From a virus: a stretch of 49,300 bases of DNA. Positions 19,910-30,000 of this stretch are shown here, one piece after another. The stretch covers positions 1-49,300 of IMG/VR virus record IMGVR_UViG_3300044911_003293, one strand, 5' to 3'. The notes below the pieces were generated by a model. It saw only the letters and a program-made list of their open reading frames with translations. It searched no databases and had not been told where the DNA came from. Position 1 is the first letter of the stretch; each line of letters starts with the position of its first letter. A program made the translations under genes and the position numbers.

Positions 19910-21091
19910 TTAATAAAAGTATTCAGCAGAAATTTGATCTCCACTTTGAGGAATAGCACCACTTAAGAAAGTGATAGTGTCTCCAGAAAGGGTGTAGTCG
20001 TTTCCTGAGCCAACTTTTAGTTTTAAACCATTTACTGAAAGCACAATGCCAGCAGCATTTGGAGTGTTAGCTAAAGTAAATGTATCGTTTGTTCCGTTTA
20101 CAGTTCCGCTTGGCACTTCGTTTAAAACTGCGGTTGGAGAGCTAGGAGTAGAAGCCCAAGAACCATCAGCTTTTAAGAATTTATTTGCAGCAGCATCACC
20201 GCTAGCAGGAGCTGGAACTAAACCTTTCGTTCCGCCTGAACCAGAATCACCAACGAAGTTATTTAATAAAGCAGTAGCTTGAGTTGCAGTTAAATCTTCA
20301 ACGTTACCAGTGCCAGAAGTTGTGCGACCTTTAAAAGTAGCAGTAGCAACTTGAGCTAATTTAGCATTTGATACCACATTGTTTGCAATAGTAGTGGCGT
20401 TGCCAGAAGAAGTTACATCACCAGTTAAGTTTGCGTTTGTTGTTACGGTTGCTGCGTTGCCAGTAATATCACCAACAATAGCATTAGTAACTTCAAGATC
20501 TGTAAACCAGCCTTTAACAACTCTTGAGCCAGTAGAGCCAAGAGAGCCGTTGGTAATAATGTTGCCAGAATCGTCAATGGTTACTGAGCTGTTTTGAACG
20601 ATTTTACCAGTAGTTCCATCAAAGCGAGTAACTGCATTATCTGTAGAAGAAGATGGCCCAATTACAGCGCCATTTAAATTGCCTTCGATAATGTTGAAAT
20701 CAGCACCAACTGAAGCTTGCGTTCCGCCAGCGTTATCAACTTTACAAATGATAGAATCGCCTGGCTCTACAGCAACGCCAGAAGCGCCACCAATTTTACC
20801 AGCAACAGAAACTACATAAAAATCACCAACTACAGCCGCTGGATAGTTAGGGTTAGTAGAGCAATCGATTACGCCTTTATAGTCTAAAAGACCAGTAACA
20901 GCAGTATCAACATATCCTTTAGTTGCTGCATCTGAAGAGCTTAAAGGCGTAGCAAGGTTAATAATAAGTTGAGAATTTAAATCTAAACTCGCAACTGGTG
21001 CTGAAATCTCGTCCAAAGTCAGGTTTAAAACCGAAGCTGGAATTGATGACGCTTTAATTTGATATGCACCATTAATTTTGGTTGTAGCCAT
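19910..21091 (-). CDS. Fibre/tail-spike-like protein A
   Basis: The 393-residue product starts ATTKINGAYQIKASSI and contains the fibre linker SSSDAATKGYVDTAVTGLLDYKG, seen in many phage side fibres, with Val/Asn/Thr-rich strands in the middle. Its C-terminal 70 residues (GTVNGTNDTFTLANTPNAAG through DYTLSGDTITFLSGAIPQSGD) match the C-terminus of the 21106-22311 product. A central block (FVGDSGSGGTKGLVPAPA) is shared with the 22394-23704 product. It is therefore a mosaic of modules used across the fibre locus. Confidence 0.65.
   Translation of the reverse strand: MATTKINGAYQIKASSIPASVLNLTLDEISAPVASLDLNSQLIINLATPLSSSDAATKGYVDTAVTGLLDYKGVIDCSTNPNYPAAVVGDFYVVSVAGKIGGASGVAVEPGDSIICKVDNAGGTQASVGADFNIIEGNLNGAVIGPSSSTDNAVTRFDGTTGKIVQNSSVTIDDSGNIITNGSLGSTGSRVVKGWFTDLEVTNAIVGDITGNAATVTTNANLTGDVTSSGNATTIANNVVSNAKLAQVATATFKGRTTSGTGNVEDLTATQATALLNNFVGDSGSGGTKGLVPAPASGDAAANKFLKADGSWASTPSSPTAVLNEVPSGTVNGTNDTFTLANTPNAAGIVLSVNGLKLKVGSGNDYTLSGDTITFLSGAIPQSGDQISAEYFY
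20208..20267. repeat. 60-bp exact repeat in fibre genes, copy 1
   Basis: Identical over 60 bases to 23022-23081; it encodes the shared NNFVGDSGSGGTKGLVPAPA block of two fibre proteins. Perfect DNA identity in otherwise diverged genes points to recent gene conversion or duplication. Confidence 0.9.
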
Positions 21092-21105
21092 ATTATTTTT
21101 TTATA

Positions 21106-22311
21106 TTAGTATTGATAAAAGGCTCTTACTATATCGCCAGTTTGCGGAGGTATAATAAAAGTTAGATTGACTCCACTTAACGTGTAGTCATCACCCTCAG
21201 TTTGCAAAACGCCATTGACCGTGATGATTTGCGAACCGAGTAGAGGTGTATTTGATAAGACGAAGTCAGTATTGACCCCATCAATTGTTCCTGAAGGAGA
21301 TTCAGATTGATTTGTGATTGAAACTAAATTTTTGCTAGAATCAGTTCCAGCAAGCTTAGAAACACTCAAAAAAGGAAGATTTAAACCATTACTTCCCCAA
21401 GAAACATTCTCAGGCGCAAGTGTGAATACATTCCAAACCCCACTTGAGGTTGAGTTATTGCTTAATTGATAAAGCTGCCTGCCGCCAGCAGGGATAATTG
21501 TTAATTGTTCGTTATTTGTCGTTCTAACATCGAGAGGGCCGCTTGAATTATTTGCAAAAAGAAACGCATGTCCGCTTTGTAGCCCTGTAGCATCAGGCAA
21601 TTTAACAATTTGAAAATCATTGCCAAAAAACTCTTGATAAAAAGATGAATTTGTAACAAGTAAAGTTTGACTATCTATTGATTCCGTAACTTGGTTTTGG
21701 CTAACGAAATTTGGCGATTGAACGATTGGTGTATAACTAACAGCATCAGTTGTGGCTTCAAATATAGTTGATAAAGCGCCAACTTCATCAGTTGCCAACA
21801 TTGAAATTCTAGTATAACCATCAACACCTTCAGGAGCTTGGAATATGATTTTACCCATGTTAAAATCACCCAATAAGAAATTTAATCTTGCATTGTTTTG
21901 TTCTGGGTCTATTTGCGCTATATATACTGAACTGGCTAGTAAATCGTTATCTCCTAAATCAACATTCTGCGTTGCTCCGTTGTATGGGACTAAACCATAA
22001 GGATCTAAGGTAATCGCTGGAGTAGTAGTTGAATTTGCAACAGTTCCCGATATTCCATTTGCATCAACGACTGATACGCTGGTTACTGTGCCAGAAGTAG
22101 ATTGACCGCTATTTACCCAAGCTTCTGAATCAGTATCCCAAATCCAAATTGTATCTGTTGAACCAACTGTGGCATACCAGCCAGCTTCACCTACTGGATA
22201 AGCCGCCTCTAAAGCTGCTTGGTCGATGAAATAGCCCTTGTCATTAGAGCTCGTACCTTCTGAAGATCCAGTATTGCCACTGTTAAATACGCTGCATCCG
22301 TTTGTGTTCAT
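21106..22311 (-). CDS. Fibre/tail-spike-like protein B
   Basis: The 401-residue product begins NTNGCSVFNSGNTGSSEG and has a small, carbohydrate-like domain near residues 20-80 (AYPVGEAGWYATVGSTDTIWIWDTDSEA), a fibre region with SGTVTSVSVVDANGISGTVA, and a C-terminal domain shared with the 19910 gene (PSGTIDGVNTDFVLSNTP to DIVRAFYQY). The early Trp-rich part resembles host-surface or tail-fibre adaptor folds. The gene is followed by a 15-base gap to the next fibre gene. Confidence 0.65.
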   Translation of the reverse strand: MNTNGCSVFNSGNTGSSEGTSSNDKGYFIDQAALEAAYPVGEAGWYATVGSTDTIWIWDTDSEAWVNSGQSTSGTVTSVSVVDANGISGTVANSTTTPAITLDPYGLVPYNGATQNVDLGDNDLLASSVYIAQIDPEQNNARLNFLLGDFNMGKIIFQAPEGVDGYTRISMLATDEVGALSTIFEATTDAVSYTPIVQSPNFVSQNQVTESIDSQTLLVTNSSFYQEFFGNDFQIVKLPDATGLQSGHAFLFANNSSGPLDVRTTNNEQLTIIPAGGRQLYQLSNNSTSSGVWNVFTLAPENVSWGSNGLNLPFLSVSKLAGTDSSKNLVSITNQSESPSGTIDGVNTDFVLSNTPLLGSQIITVNGVLQTEGDDYTLSGVNLTFIIPPQTGDIVRAFYQY

Positions 22312-22323
22312 AAATTTTAGATA

Positions 22324-22358
22324 ATAAAAAAACCGCTCGTTTTTTTAAAACAGCGGTT
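22324..22358 (-). terminator. Leftward intrinsic terminator after the 22394 gene
   Basis: AACCGCT (22331-22337) and AGCGGTT (22352-22358) form the stem, and on the minus strand it runs into a U-rich tract (TTTTTTTATTAT). It lies between the 22394 fibre gene and the 21106 gene, so part of the late message should end here. Confidence 0.7.
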
Positions 22359-22393
22359 AGGTAAAAATTATTTTGGTTTGAAGATTTAATTAT

Positions 22394-23704
22394 TTATTTT
22401 GTTTTTTGAATGGATATTGACGAATAAAGCTCATTCATGCCAGCGTTGGTAGCTATTCCAAAGCCATCCGCACCTCCTGCTTGAATATAATGTCTTAATT
22501 CAAAAACTTTTGGTGTGGCTAAATCTAATCTTCCTACTATATTAGAAAATCCTGTTATTGCTACGCCACCGACGTTTGCACAACTAGCTCCTATAATAGC
22601 AATTGCTGAATCGGTTACATTATATAAGTAAGCCTTATGCACTCCTACGGCATAAGCAGAGGCAAAGCCAGTAATATTATAAGTTCCTGCTGGTAGTGTT
22701 ATTTGATTTGACGCTAAAGAAGCGCCAGTAATAGTGTTGGTAACTATTGTATTTAAAACTCTCGTATTAACCCCACTAGAAGCTGCTCCTCCAGCGGTGT
22801 TGTTTGCTTTTTGATCCTGAACCACCATGTAATAATTTAAATGAGTAGCTAATTTCAACGGAGTAACTGCCGTAACATCATTTGTATTGCCATCTGTTTC
22901 AGCTTGGGTTGAATATTCAGTTATACCAGCAACCGTTTCACTCGCATTTGGCACTGCTGTGGGAGATCCCCAGGTTCCATCTGCCTTTAAAAGCTTACCT
23001 GCTGCCCCATCGCCTGCTGCTGGAGCTGGAACTAAACCTTTCGTTCCGCCTGAACCAGAATCACCAACGAAGTTATTTAATTCAGCCGTGAGTTGAGTTG
23101 CTGTCAGATCGGCTTGATTCGCAGTTGAGCTCGTGTTATTTCCCTTAAAAGTATGGGCTGCCATCTGAGCAGCTTTAGCGTTAGTAACGTTATTATTTAA
23201 GATTTTTGAAGTGGTAATAGAATCATCTGTAATTGCAGTTGCAATCGTTAAAACTCCAGGGCTTGATTCTGTGCTAGTTCCAGTAATTGGGCCAGTTAAT
23301 GACACTGATTTATCACCAGTATTTGTGCCTTTTACTTTTAATTCAAAAGTAATCTCACTAGTTCCAAAATCAATCTCAGCATCAGCACAAACAGTTTCCC
23401 AGATTGTTTTGGCATTGGTAGAGCCACCATTTACAACTATCAAGCTTCCAGGTGCAGCATTAAGCTGATTATTGAACCAAACTCCTCTTTGCCAAATTCC
23501 AGTAGAAACAACATAAACGCCGTTTTCGGTTTCATCATCCTGATCTTTAACTAAAACGATTGTATTTTCTGCCGCCGAAAATCCATCAATTGTTTGAGTG
23601 CCTTCTAATTCAATGTTCGCAGTGGTTGCACAATCGCAAGGATATTTGCACCCGACATCACCATTGACACCGTTTCTTAAATCTGTATTTGTATTTGCTG
23701 TCAT
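22394..23704 (-). CDS. Large fibre protein with shared central module
   Basis: The 436-residue product begins with a fibre-type domain containing the repeated NTDLRNGVNGDVGC and a beta-solenoid-like segment (DGFSAAENTIVLVKDQDDETEN), as in several phage fibre and collar proteins. The central block (TKGLVPAPAAGDGAAGKLLKADGTW) is shared with the 19910 protein. The C-terminal 150 residues (from VQDQKANNTAGG to ISIQKTK) look like a receptor-binding jelly-roll or C1q-like domain. A terminator lies on each side, so it can be expressed on its own. It is probably a main adhesion protein. Confidence 0.65.
   Translation of the reverse strand: MTANTNTDLRNGVNGDVGCKYPCDCATTANIELEGTQTIDGFSAAENTIVLVKDQDDETENGVYVVSTGIWQRGVWFNNQLNAAPGSLIVVNGGSTNAKTIWETVCADAEIDFGTSEITFELKVKGTNTGDKSVSLTGPITGTSTESSPGVLTIATAITDDSITTSKILNNNVTNAKAAQMAAHTFKGNNTSSTANQADLTATQLTAELNNFVGDSGSGGTKGLVPAPAAGDGAAGKLLKADGTWGSPTAVPNASETVAGITEYSTQAETDGNTNDVTAVTPLKLATHLNYYMVVQDQKANNTAGGAASSGVNTRVLNTIVTNTITGASLASNQITLPAGTYNITGFASAYAVGVHKAYLYNVTDSAIAIIGASCANVGGVAITGFSNIVGRLDLATPKVFELRHYIQAGGADGFGIATNAGMNELYSSISIQKTK
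23022..23081. repeat. 60-bp exact repeat in fibre genes, copy 2
   Basis: Identical to 20208-20267; it lies in the 22394-23704 gene in the same coding frame. The flanking sequences diverge within a few bases on both sides. Confidence 0.9.
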
Positions 23705-23713
23705 TATTTAGGC

Positions 23714-23752
23714 AATAAAAAAACCGCCCCAAAATTAATCGGTAGCGGTTTT
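23714..23752 (-). terminator. Leftward intrinsic terminator upstream of the fibre locus
   Basis: AAACCGC (23721-23727) and GCGGTTT (23745-23751) pair across a 17-base loop, and on the minus strand the stem is followed by TTTTTTTATT. It lies between the 23779 gene and the 22394 fibre gene, separating fibre expression from the virion-protein genes. Confidence 0.7.
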
Positions 23753-23778
23753 GTAAAATATTTTTGTTTGTTAAAAAC

Positions 23779-24003
23779 TTATTTAGAGCGAGTTAGAATA
23801 AAAGGCTTTTCACTATCCCCTACACTATTCACTTCGTAGATTCCATTTTCCTTTGACTTAGAAGCGATTTTTTTAGCTTGCTTTTCGGTAATAACTTTGT
23901 ATATACCTTTGCAAATTAATCTTGGATCAAGCCAGATAGTTTTGCTTTCGGTTAATTCTACTCCATCAACTTTCATTTCTTTTTTAGACACTTTTCTCAT
24001 CAT
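23779..24003 (-). CDS. 74-aa basic protein, unknown
   Basis: The 74-residue product is Lys-rich with a beta-rich core (ELTESKTIWLDPRLICKGIYKVI, then KENGIYEVNSV). Two Met codons start the frame; either could be used. It follows the giant protein gene by 45 bases and precedes the fibre terminator. Its function is unknown; it may be a small tail or accessory virion protein. Confidence 0.5.
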   Translation of the reverse strand: MMRKVSKKEMKVDGVELTESKTIWLDPRLICKGIYKVITEKQAKKIASKSKENGIYEVNSVGDSEKPFILTRSK

Positions 24004-24048
24004 GAAAAAATGCTATAAAATTCCTGGTTAAAGTCAATAGGGTTTTTA

Positions 24049-27000
24049 TTATTTTTTAGGTCTTAACAAATAATCAATTGGCGCAGGTTCTTTACCTTCT
24101 TTTTCTTTTTGTTGAGCGTCAATAAATACATCAATTTGACTTGATGGATATTTAAATACAATGCCACCAGCTTCATTTAATCCTTCGATTACTTTACTAA
24201 TATCAACCTCATCTTCTTTTGTAAACTCTTTACCAACTGTGTATAATCCTTTTCCTATTTTTCCTACGCCAGAAAATCCCGCTGGCGTGTCGTTGAAACC
24301 TTTTGCTGCCGCTGCAGCTTCTCTGGCAATTGGAAATTGACCAGCAAAACTTGAAACCATTAATCCGACATTGTAAGCTAAAAACTTATTATCTTCGTCA
24401 TCGTCGCCAAAATCTGGCGCTCTTCCAGTTAGTAATTCGCCAATCAAAGCCTCTATCCAAAATAATAATATAAAATCACTAGCAAATCTTGCGACATCAC
24501 GAGGTTTAGAAAAATCGGTCTTGCGGTATGATTCTGTTGCAAGATTTAGTTTTGCGTTAAAATAGGTGTAGAAAGAAGTGAAAATTTTAACCAAATTAAA
24601 TTTTCTTGCACCAAAAGCGCTGCCTCTTTCAAACGCCGATAGGTCTTGTTCCAAACCACTCCCTTGTGCTTGAGCTATTACTAAATCAGCATAATCGACT
24701 GCTTTAGAATCATCACCATTAAAATCTTTTAAACCTTTGTAATAAGCGCCTATCCAAGTTGGAATATCAACAAGCATTTGCATTTTAGCCATAGGCCAAA
24801 AATAAATTGCTGTCGCTTTTTCTGCGATACTACCTTTGCGCTCCATTTTTTTAAGGGTATCAAAAATGTCTCTTTGATATGTTTTTGAGCGGTCTTTTAA
24901 GATCTTGGATTTCTCTAATGCAAAATGAACATTTTTATTTATTTCCATTGGATTTCCATTTCCAAGGGTTTTAAACAATCCTGAAAGCATATTGCCCCAG
25001 CCAATTTTTACAATTGATTGAACAAAACCCGAAGGTTGCATTAAAGCTGTAGCAATTTTAAATCCCATTGTAGAAATAGTTGCGCCAGCTCTTAGGGAGT
25101 TTATTAATCCATTGTAAGCATCGTAAGCAAGTGAAGATCCGCCATAAATATCTTTTAGCCAAGTATCTAACTGTTTCGTTGTTTCCTCGCCAGCGTGGCT
25201 ATTAATAGCTTTTTTTACAATTCTATTGTTTAGAATTTTATAAGAGTTCCATGCCTGTTCTTTTAATGCCAAATCATTCAAAACAGTTGATAGATGTCTA
25301 AATGCTGGTTTTAATGTTAGATCAATTTGCTCTGTAACTTTTTTATCACTTCTGCCTTTAGTATAAGATTTTTCCCATTGAATATAATCAGAAATTGAGC
25401 CAAATATAGCGTTTAGACTATCGTCTGTTGTATTTTTAGTGGATTGTCCGTTGTATGCTATAGGATAATAACCACCCTTTAAATTTACAGTTTCGCCGTC
25501 AGAAGTTTTAATTTTAAATGGAATTGGTTTAACTTTTCCAGGTTTAAATCCAACAAGCTTTCTTTGTAGTTTTGCAACTGGCTCATAGTAGCTGCCGATC
25601 AAATCCCACATCTCTTGCACAAATTCCCAATCTTTTTTAGTAAGATTAGAGAGTATTGCATTTACTTGAGCATCGCCATAATTAAAGCCGTCTTTAATTC
25701 TTCTTCTATTTGTTCCATTGCCCCAGTTGAGGGCAAAAGCAATCATATCTTGTTTTGAATAAGAAAAATTGGCTTCTGGTATGAATACTTTTTTACCAGA
25801 AATTTCACCAGCCTTTTTGCCAAAATATTTTCTATAAAGAGAGTCGAGCTTATGATAGGCTTCCTCCATCATATCATTGCGCTTTAGTTCGCCTGTGGCA
25901 ATAGGCTTAACAAAATAATTATAAAAAGTTCCTAATGGCTTTTCACCATCAAGTTTAAGAGCAATATTCTTAACCTTGATTAAAGGCATCATAAAACTCT
26001 CAAAGGCTGCATTTAGCTTTTGTTTTGGCGTTAAATTTCCCCTTATTTCTGGACGCTCTTTTAAATTATCTTCAATGGTTTGCTTTATTTCTTTTGCAAT
26101 TTCTGCAAGTTCAACTCTTTTGCCTTCAATTTCTAAACTTCTTAAGCCTTGGCCTATATGAGCAAGATTTGTAACGGCATTATCAAGGGTTTTAAATTGG
26201 TCAGTGGTTAGGGTTCTAATATTGTCCTTATCCTGAAACTCGCCAATTTCTGAGAAATTTACCAGCCCTAAAACACCTTCTTCTGTTTGTTCTTTCTTCC
26301 AGTTTTCAAGTTCGGCAATATTAGTTTTTTCATAATCAAAATCCTTCGCATCAATTCCAAAATCTTGGAGTAATCCAACGATTCTTTGGCGATAGTCTTC
26401 ATCAATTGAAACCTTGCCTACCACAGGTTTTCTTTTATAGCGTTCAGCTCTTTTTAAAAAGTCTTTTACATCTTTTTTTATTTGTTGGCTTTCTCTATAG
26501 AGGTAATGATTTAAAAGTTGCTTCTTTTTCCATTCAACGGCTTTTGTGTAATCTTTTTTGCCATAAGCAATACCAGCTTCACGAGCCGCCTTGACTTCAT
26601 TGAGATAATAAATATTGCTTTGCGTAGCATCTTTTATCTCTTTTTTAGCAAGAATATCTTTGGCTTTCTGCTTATAATTCTCAGTTGTATCAATAAAAGT
26701 ATTAACCTTTTTATTAGCATTATTTAACTCGTATAGAATCTTCTTTGCTCTGGCGTCATTTTCAGAAGCGCTAATTGCTTCTTCTTCATTAATTGGCTCA
26801 ACATACCTTGCAGCCATTTCTTCATCTACAGCGTTCTTTAATTCAGTTTTAAAGCTTGGTGCTTCTGCTAAACTATTCAGCATTTCGCCGCCGTCTTTAA
26901 ATCCTAAAAAATCTGCAGCCATATCAACATCAACGCCATCTTCTGCGATAATGTTTTTTGGTAATCTTTTTATAAAATCGCCATCATAATTTTCAACGCT

Positions 27001-30000
27001 TCCACGGTTTAGTTTATAGTCTGGTGATTTTAGGATATTTAACGCACGATATACTGGTGTTTCGTTTAGCTGTTTTTCTAGCTCCGCCCTCACCTTCGCT
27101 TTTTCTTCTTTAAAGCTTTTGGTGTTTTGTTTTGACAATTCTTTAAGAGACCTAGACAGTAGTTTTTCTTTAGCGCTTTCTTTGGCGTTCTGCGTAAGGG
27201 CTAAATATTTCTTTTGCTCTTCTTCACTTAAAGAATCAAGTATTGCTTGGTCTGCCCTAAATAAGGGATTGCTTTTTAGATTCTCAATTTCTTCATCAGT
27301 TGCAAGCATTCTGTCGAATACTTTGCGGATAGGTTCAGAAATTTCAACATCAAGAGCTTTAACATTTTTGTAAATTCTTAATAGCCAGCTTTTAAATTTT
27401 CTAAAGGCGTTGCGTAAGCCGATTGATGGTGCGCGACCTTCTCTTAAATAAGCTTCAAAACCTCTGGCGAATTTTTCGTGTTGCTCTGTTGTTATTTTGC
27501 CGTCTTTTATATCAAGCCACTCCTCAATTGTTTTCCAGTCTTTTTTGACTTGGTCAGAAATATCTGGCAGTTTGGCAACTTCGCTTTCTATTTGAAGGAA
27601 TACATGGCCTAGCTCATGTAATAGAGTTGAGCGGTTTTTGCTTTTGAATAGTGAAATTATTGGTTTTTGACCAATAAATTGGGTTTGACCCTGAATTATA
27701 TCTCCGCTTTGAAAAAATAACTTTTTACCCAAATAGTCAACTAAACTTTCTCCTATATCTTTTTGTTGTTTTTTAATTACATTAAGTTGTTCAGAGGGTC
27801 TTAAATTAGCAAATCCTTTAATTCTTTCTGCTTCAGTTTTAGGTTCTATACCCAGTTCTTCTTTAAGAAATTTATCAAGTATAGCGTTGGCTCTTTCTTG
27901 GTCTGCGGCTATAATGCCAAAACCAGATTGAAAGAAAGTTTTACTATTAAAATAATCGTCTAAATTATTTTTTGCTTCATTTATTGTGCGTGTTATTAGC
28001 TCTAACTTTTCTGATGGTCTAAGACTCTCATATGCCTCTTGCTTTTCTTCTATGGTTTTTGGCTCAATACCATTTTCTTTTAGGAATTTGTCTAAAGATT
28101 TTAGGGCGAGTTCTTGGTCTTTTTGGATTATTCCTAAGCCGCCTTGATAAAAAATATCATTTAAAAAAACTTTTTTTATATTAGAAGCGGTAATATTGCT
28201 TATAGTTGCCCCAGAAATTCTATTTCCTTTATCATCGGTGTGCTCTATTTCAAGAGAATCTAGGCCTGCAATTTTAGCAGCTCGAACAATTTGACTTAGC
28301 TGTGTATTTGATGGAGGAATCACTGAATCAATAATTCCAGAATTAAAATCAACTCTGATCGCTCCTGATTCACTCATAAATTTAAACATTGCATCCGTGC
28401 CAGAAGCGTCAACCAATTCTTGAGCAATTTCTCGATGATCGACCGCTCTTTCTCCTTTTAAATAATCATCTTTTTCTGCAATAAATTTTTCGCCAGCTTT
28501 TACATAGCCTGCCGCCTGATGACGACCAGTCATATCAAGCATTTTTCCATTGGATAGAATATATCCAGCTTCTAAAGGATTGGCTGTTACTCCCGTCAGC
28601 TCAATCGCTTTCTTATTTAATTCTTCTGCTCTGTCCTTAGTTTGTATTTGAAAATACCCCTGCTCTTGCTTATAATTCTCAATCGCCTTCTTAATCGTCT
28701 CATTATCAGAGTTTTTAATATCAACCCCAAGCCTATCTAAATCTTCAAGAAACTGAAACATTCTTTCTTCTTCTGGGCTAATTTCCTTAGAAATATCAAC
28801 GCCTTGCAATTCTCTTCCAATAAGATCAAGAATAGCTTGGCGACTTATATAATCACCCTCAATTTCAACTCCACTATTAGGAAACTTCTCAATAAATTCA
28901 TTTGCTGGAAAATTATCAACATCACCTAAGTCGCTTTCTTTTCTAAAAAGTCCAGGTGCGGTTTTGGTTGTAATTCCAAGCGCATTAAGTTCACCAGCTA
29001 AATTAGAATCCATTCTTACACCACCCTTCTCTTTCAAGAATTTCAGAAGTGGTTTAGTTGGCTTTTTTGGATTAAATTTTCTTGCTTGGTTTATAAATTT
29101 GTCTAGCTCGTCAACCTTGGTATTTTTAACCATTGGCTGCAATCTATTAAAGACTGCGTTTTTAACCTCAAGATTGCCAAGATAAGAATCTAAAACCTTC
29201 TTTGCTTCTTGGCTGCCGTATCTGCTGCTTTTAGTATCATAATAAGATGTTAAAGCTGCAATAATATTTTGCGCTTCGTTCTTAGGAAGATTAAGCCCTA
29301 GAATTTGATTCTTGATATTGTTCTTAACTGCCTCTTGACCTACGGCTTCTTTTTGATTTTTTTGTTCAAAATTTACTGTGTCAGAAACATTAGAAAGGAA
29401 TGTGTCTTGTGCCGCCTGTTCACTTAGGCTTTCAGGCGTAAATGACATGTGTTTTTGCAATTCTGCAAAGTTTTGATTTTGTGCAATCGCTGTTAAAATC
29501 TGATTAGCTGGCAAAACTAAATTACCTCCAGATTCAAGCGCTTCACTTAATTGCGCCCTAGCCTCAGGCACGGCTTGATAAAATTGCTCTATTTCTTCTG
29601 GCGTTTTGGTTTGAAAGAATGTTTGCACTTGTTCGGCGGGGATATAAACATTCTGCTCGCCCAAGGTGTCTTGAGTTGTTTCCTTAAATAATTCAGGATC
29701 ACGCTTAAAAATCTTACTTTCTTTGATTTTCTCAACGGTTTTTGAGATTTCTTCCGACTCTTGCTTGCCTTGATTTCTTTGGTCATATATTTGTTTTGCG
29801 GCAGTTACCCCACCAGTTGCTATACCAAGACCAATACCGCCCCCAGCGCCAGCTTTTGCGCTTTCAGCAATCCTGATTCCAGTTTCAGAAAGGAATTTAT
29901 AAAGTCCTTCGGTATCGTTAGCGTCTTTCATGCCAACTATACTAAAATCACCAGTTGAAGCAACTTTAGCAGCTTCAGTAAAAAGAACATTCATTAATTC

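Noticed and set aside
22882-23468. Plus-strand frames opposite the 22394 fibre gene
   Set aside because: They are antisense shadows; two near-identical ones exist only because the 60-bp fibre repeat is read backwards.
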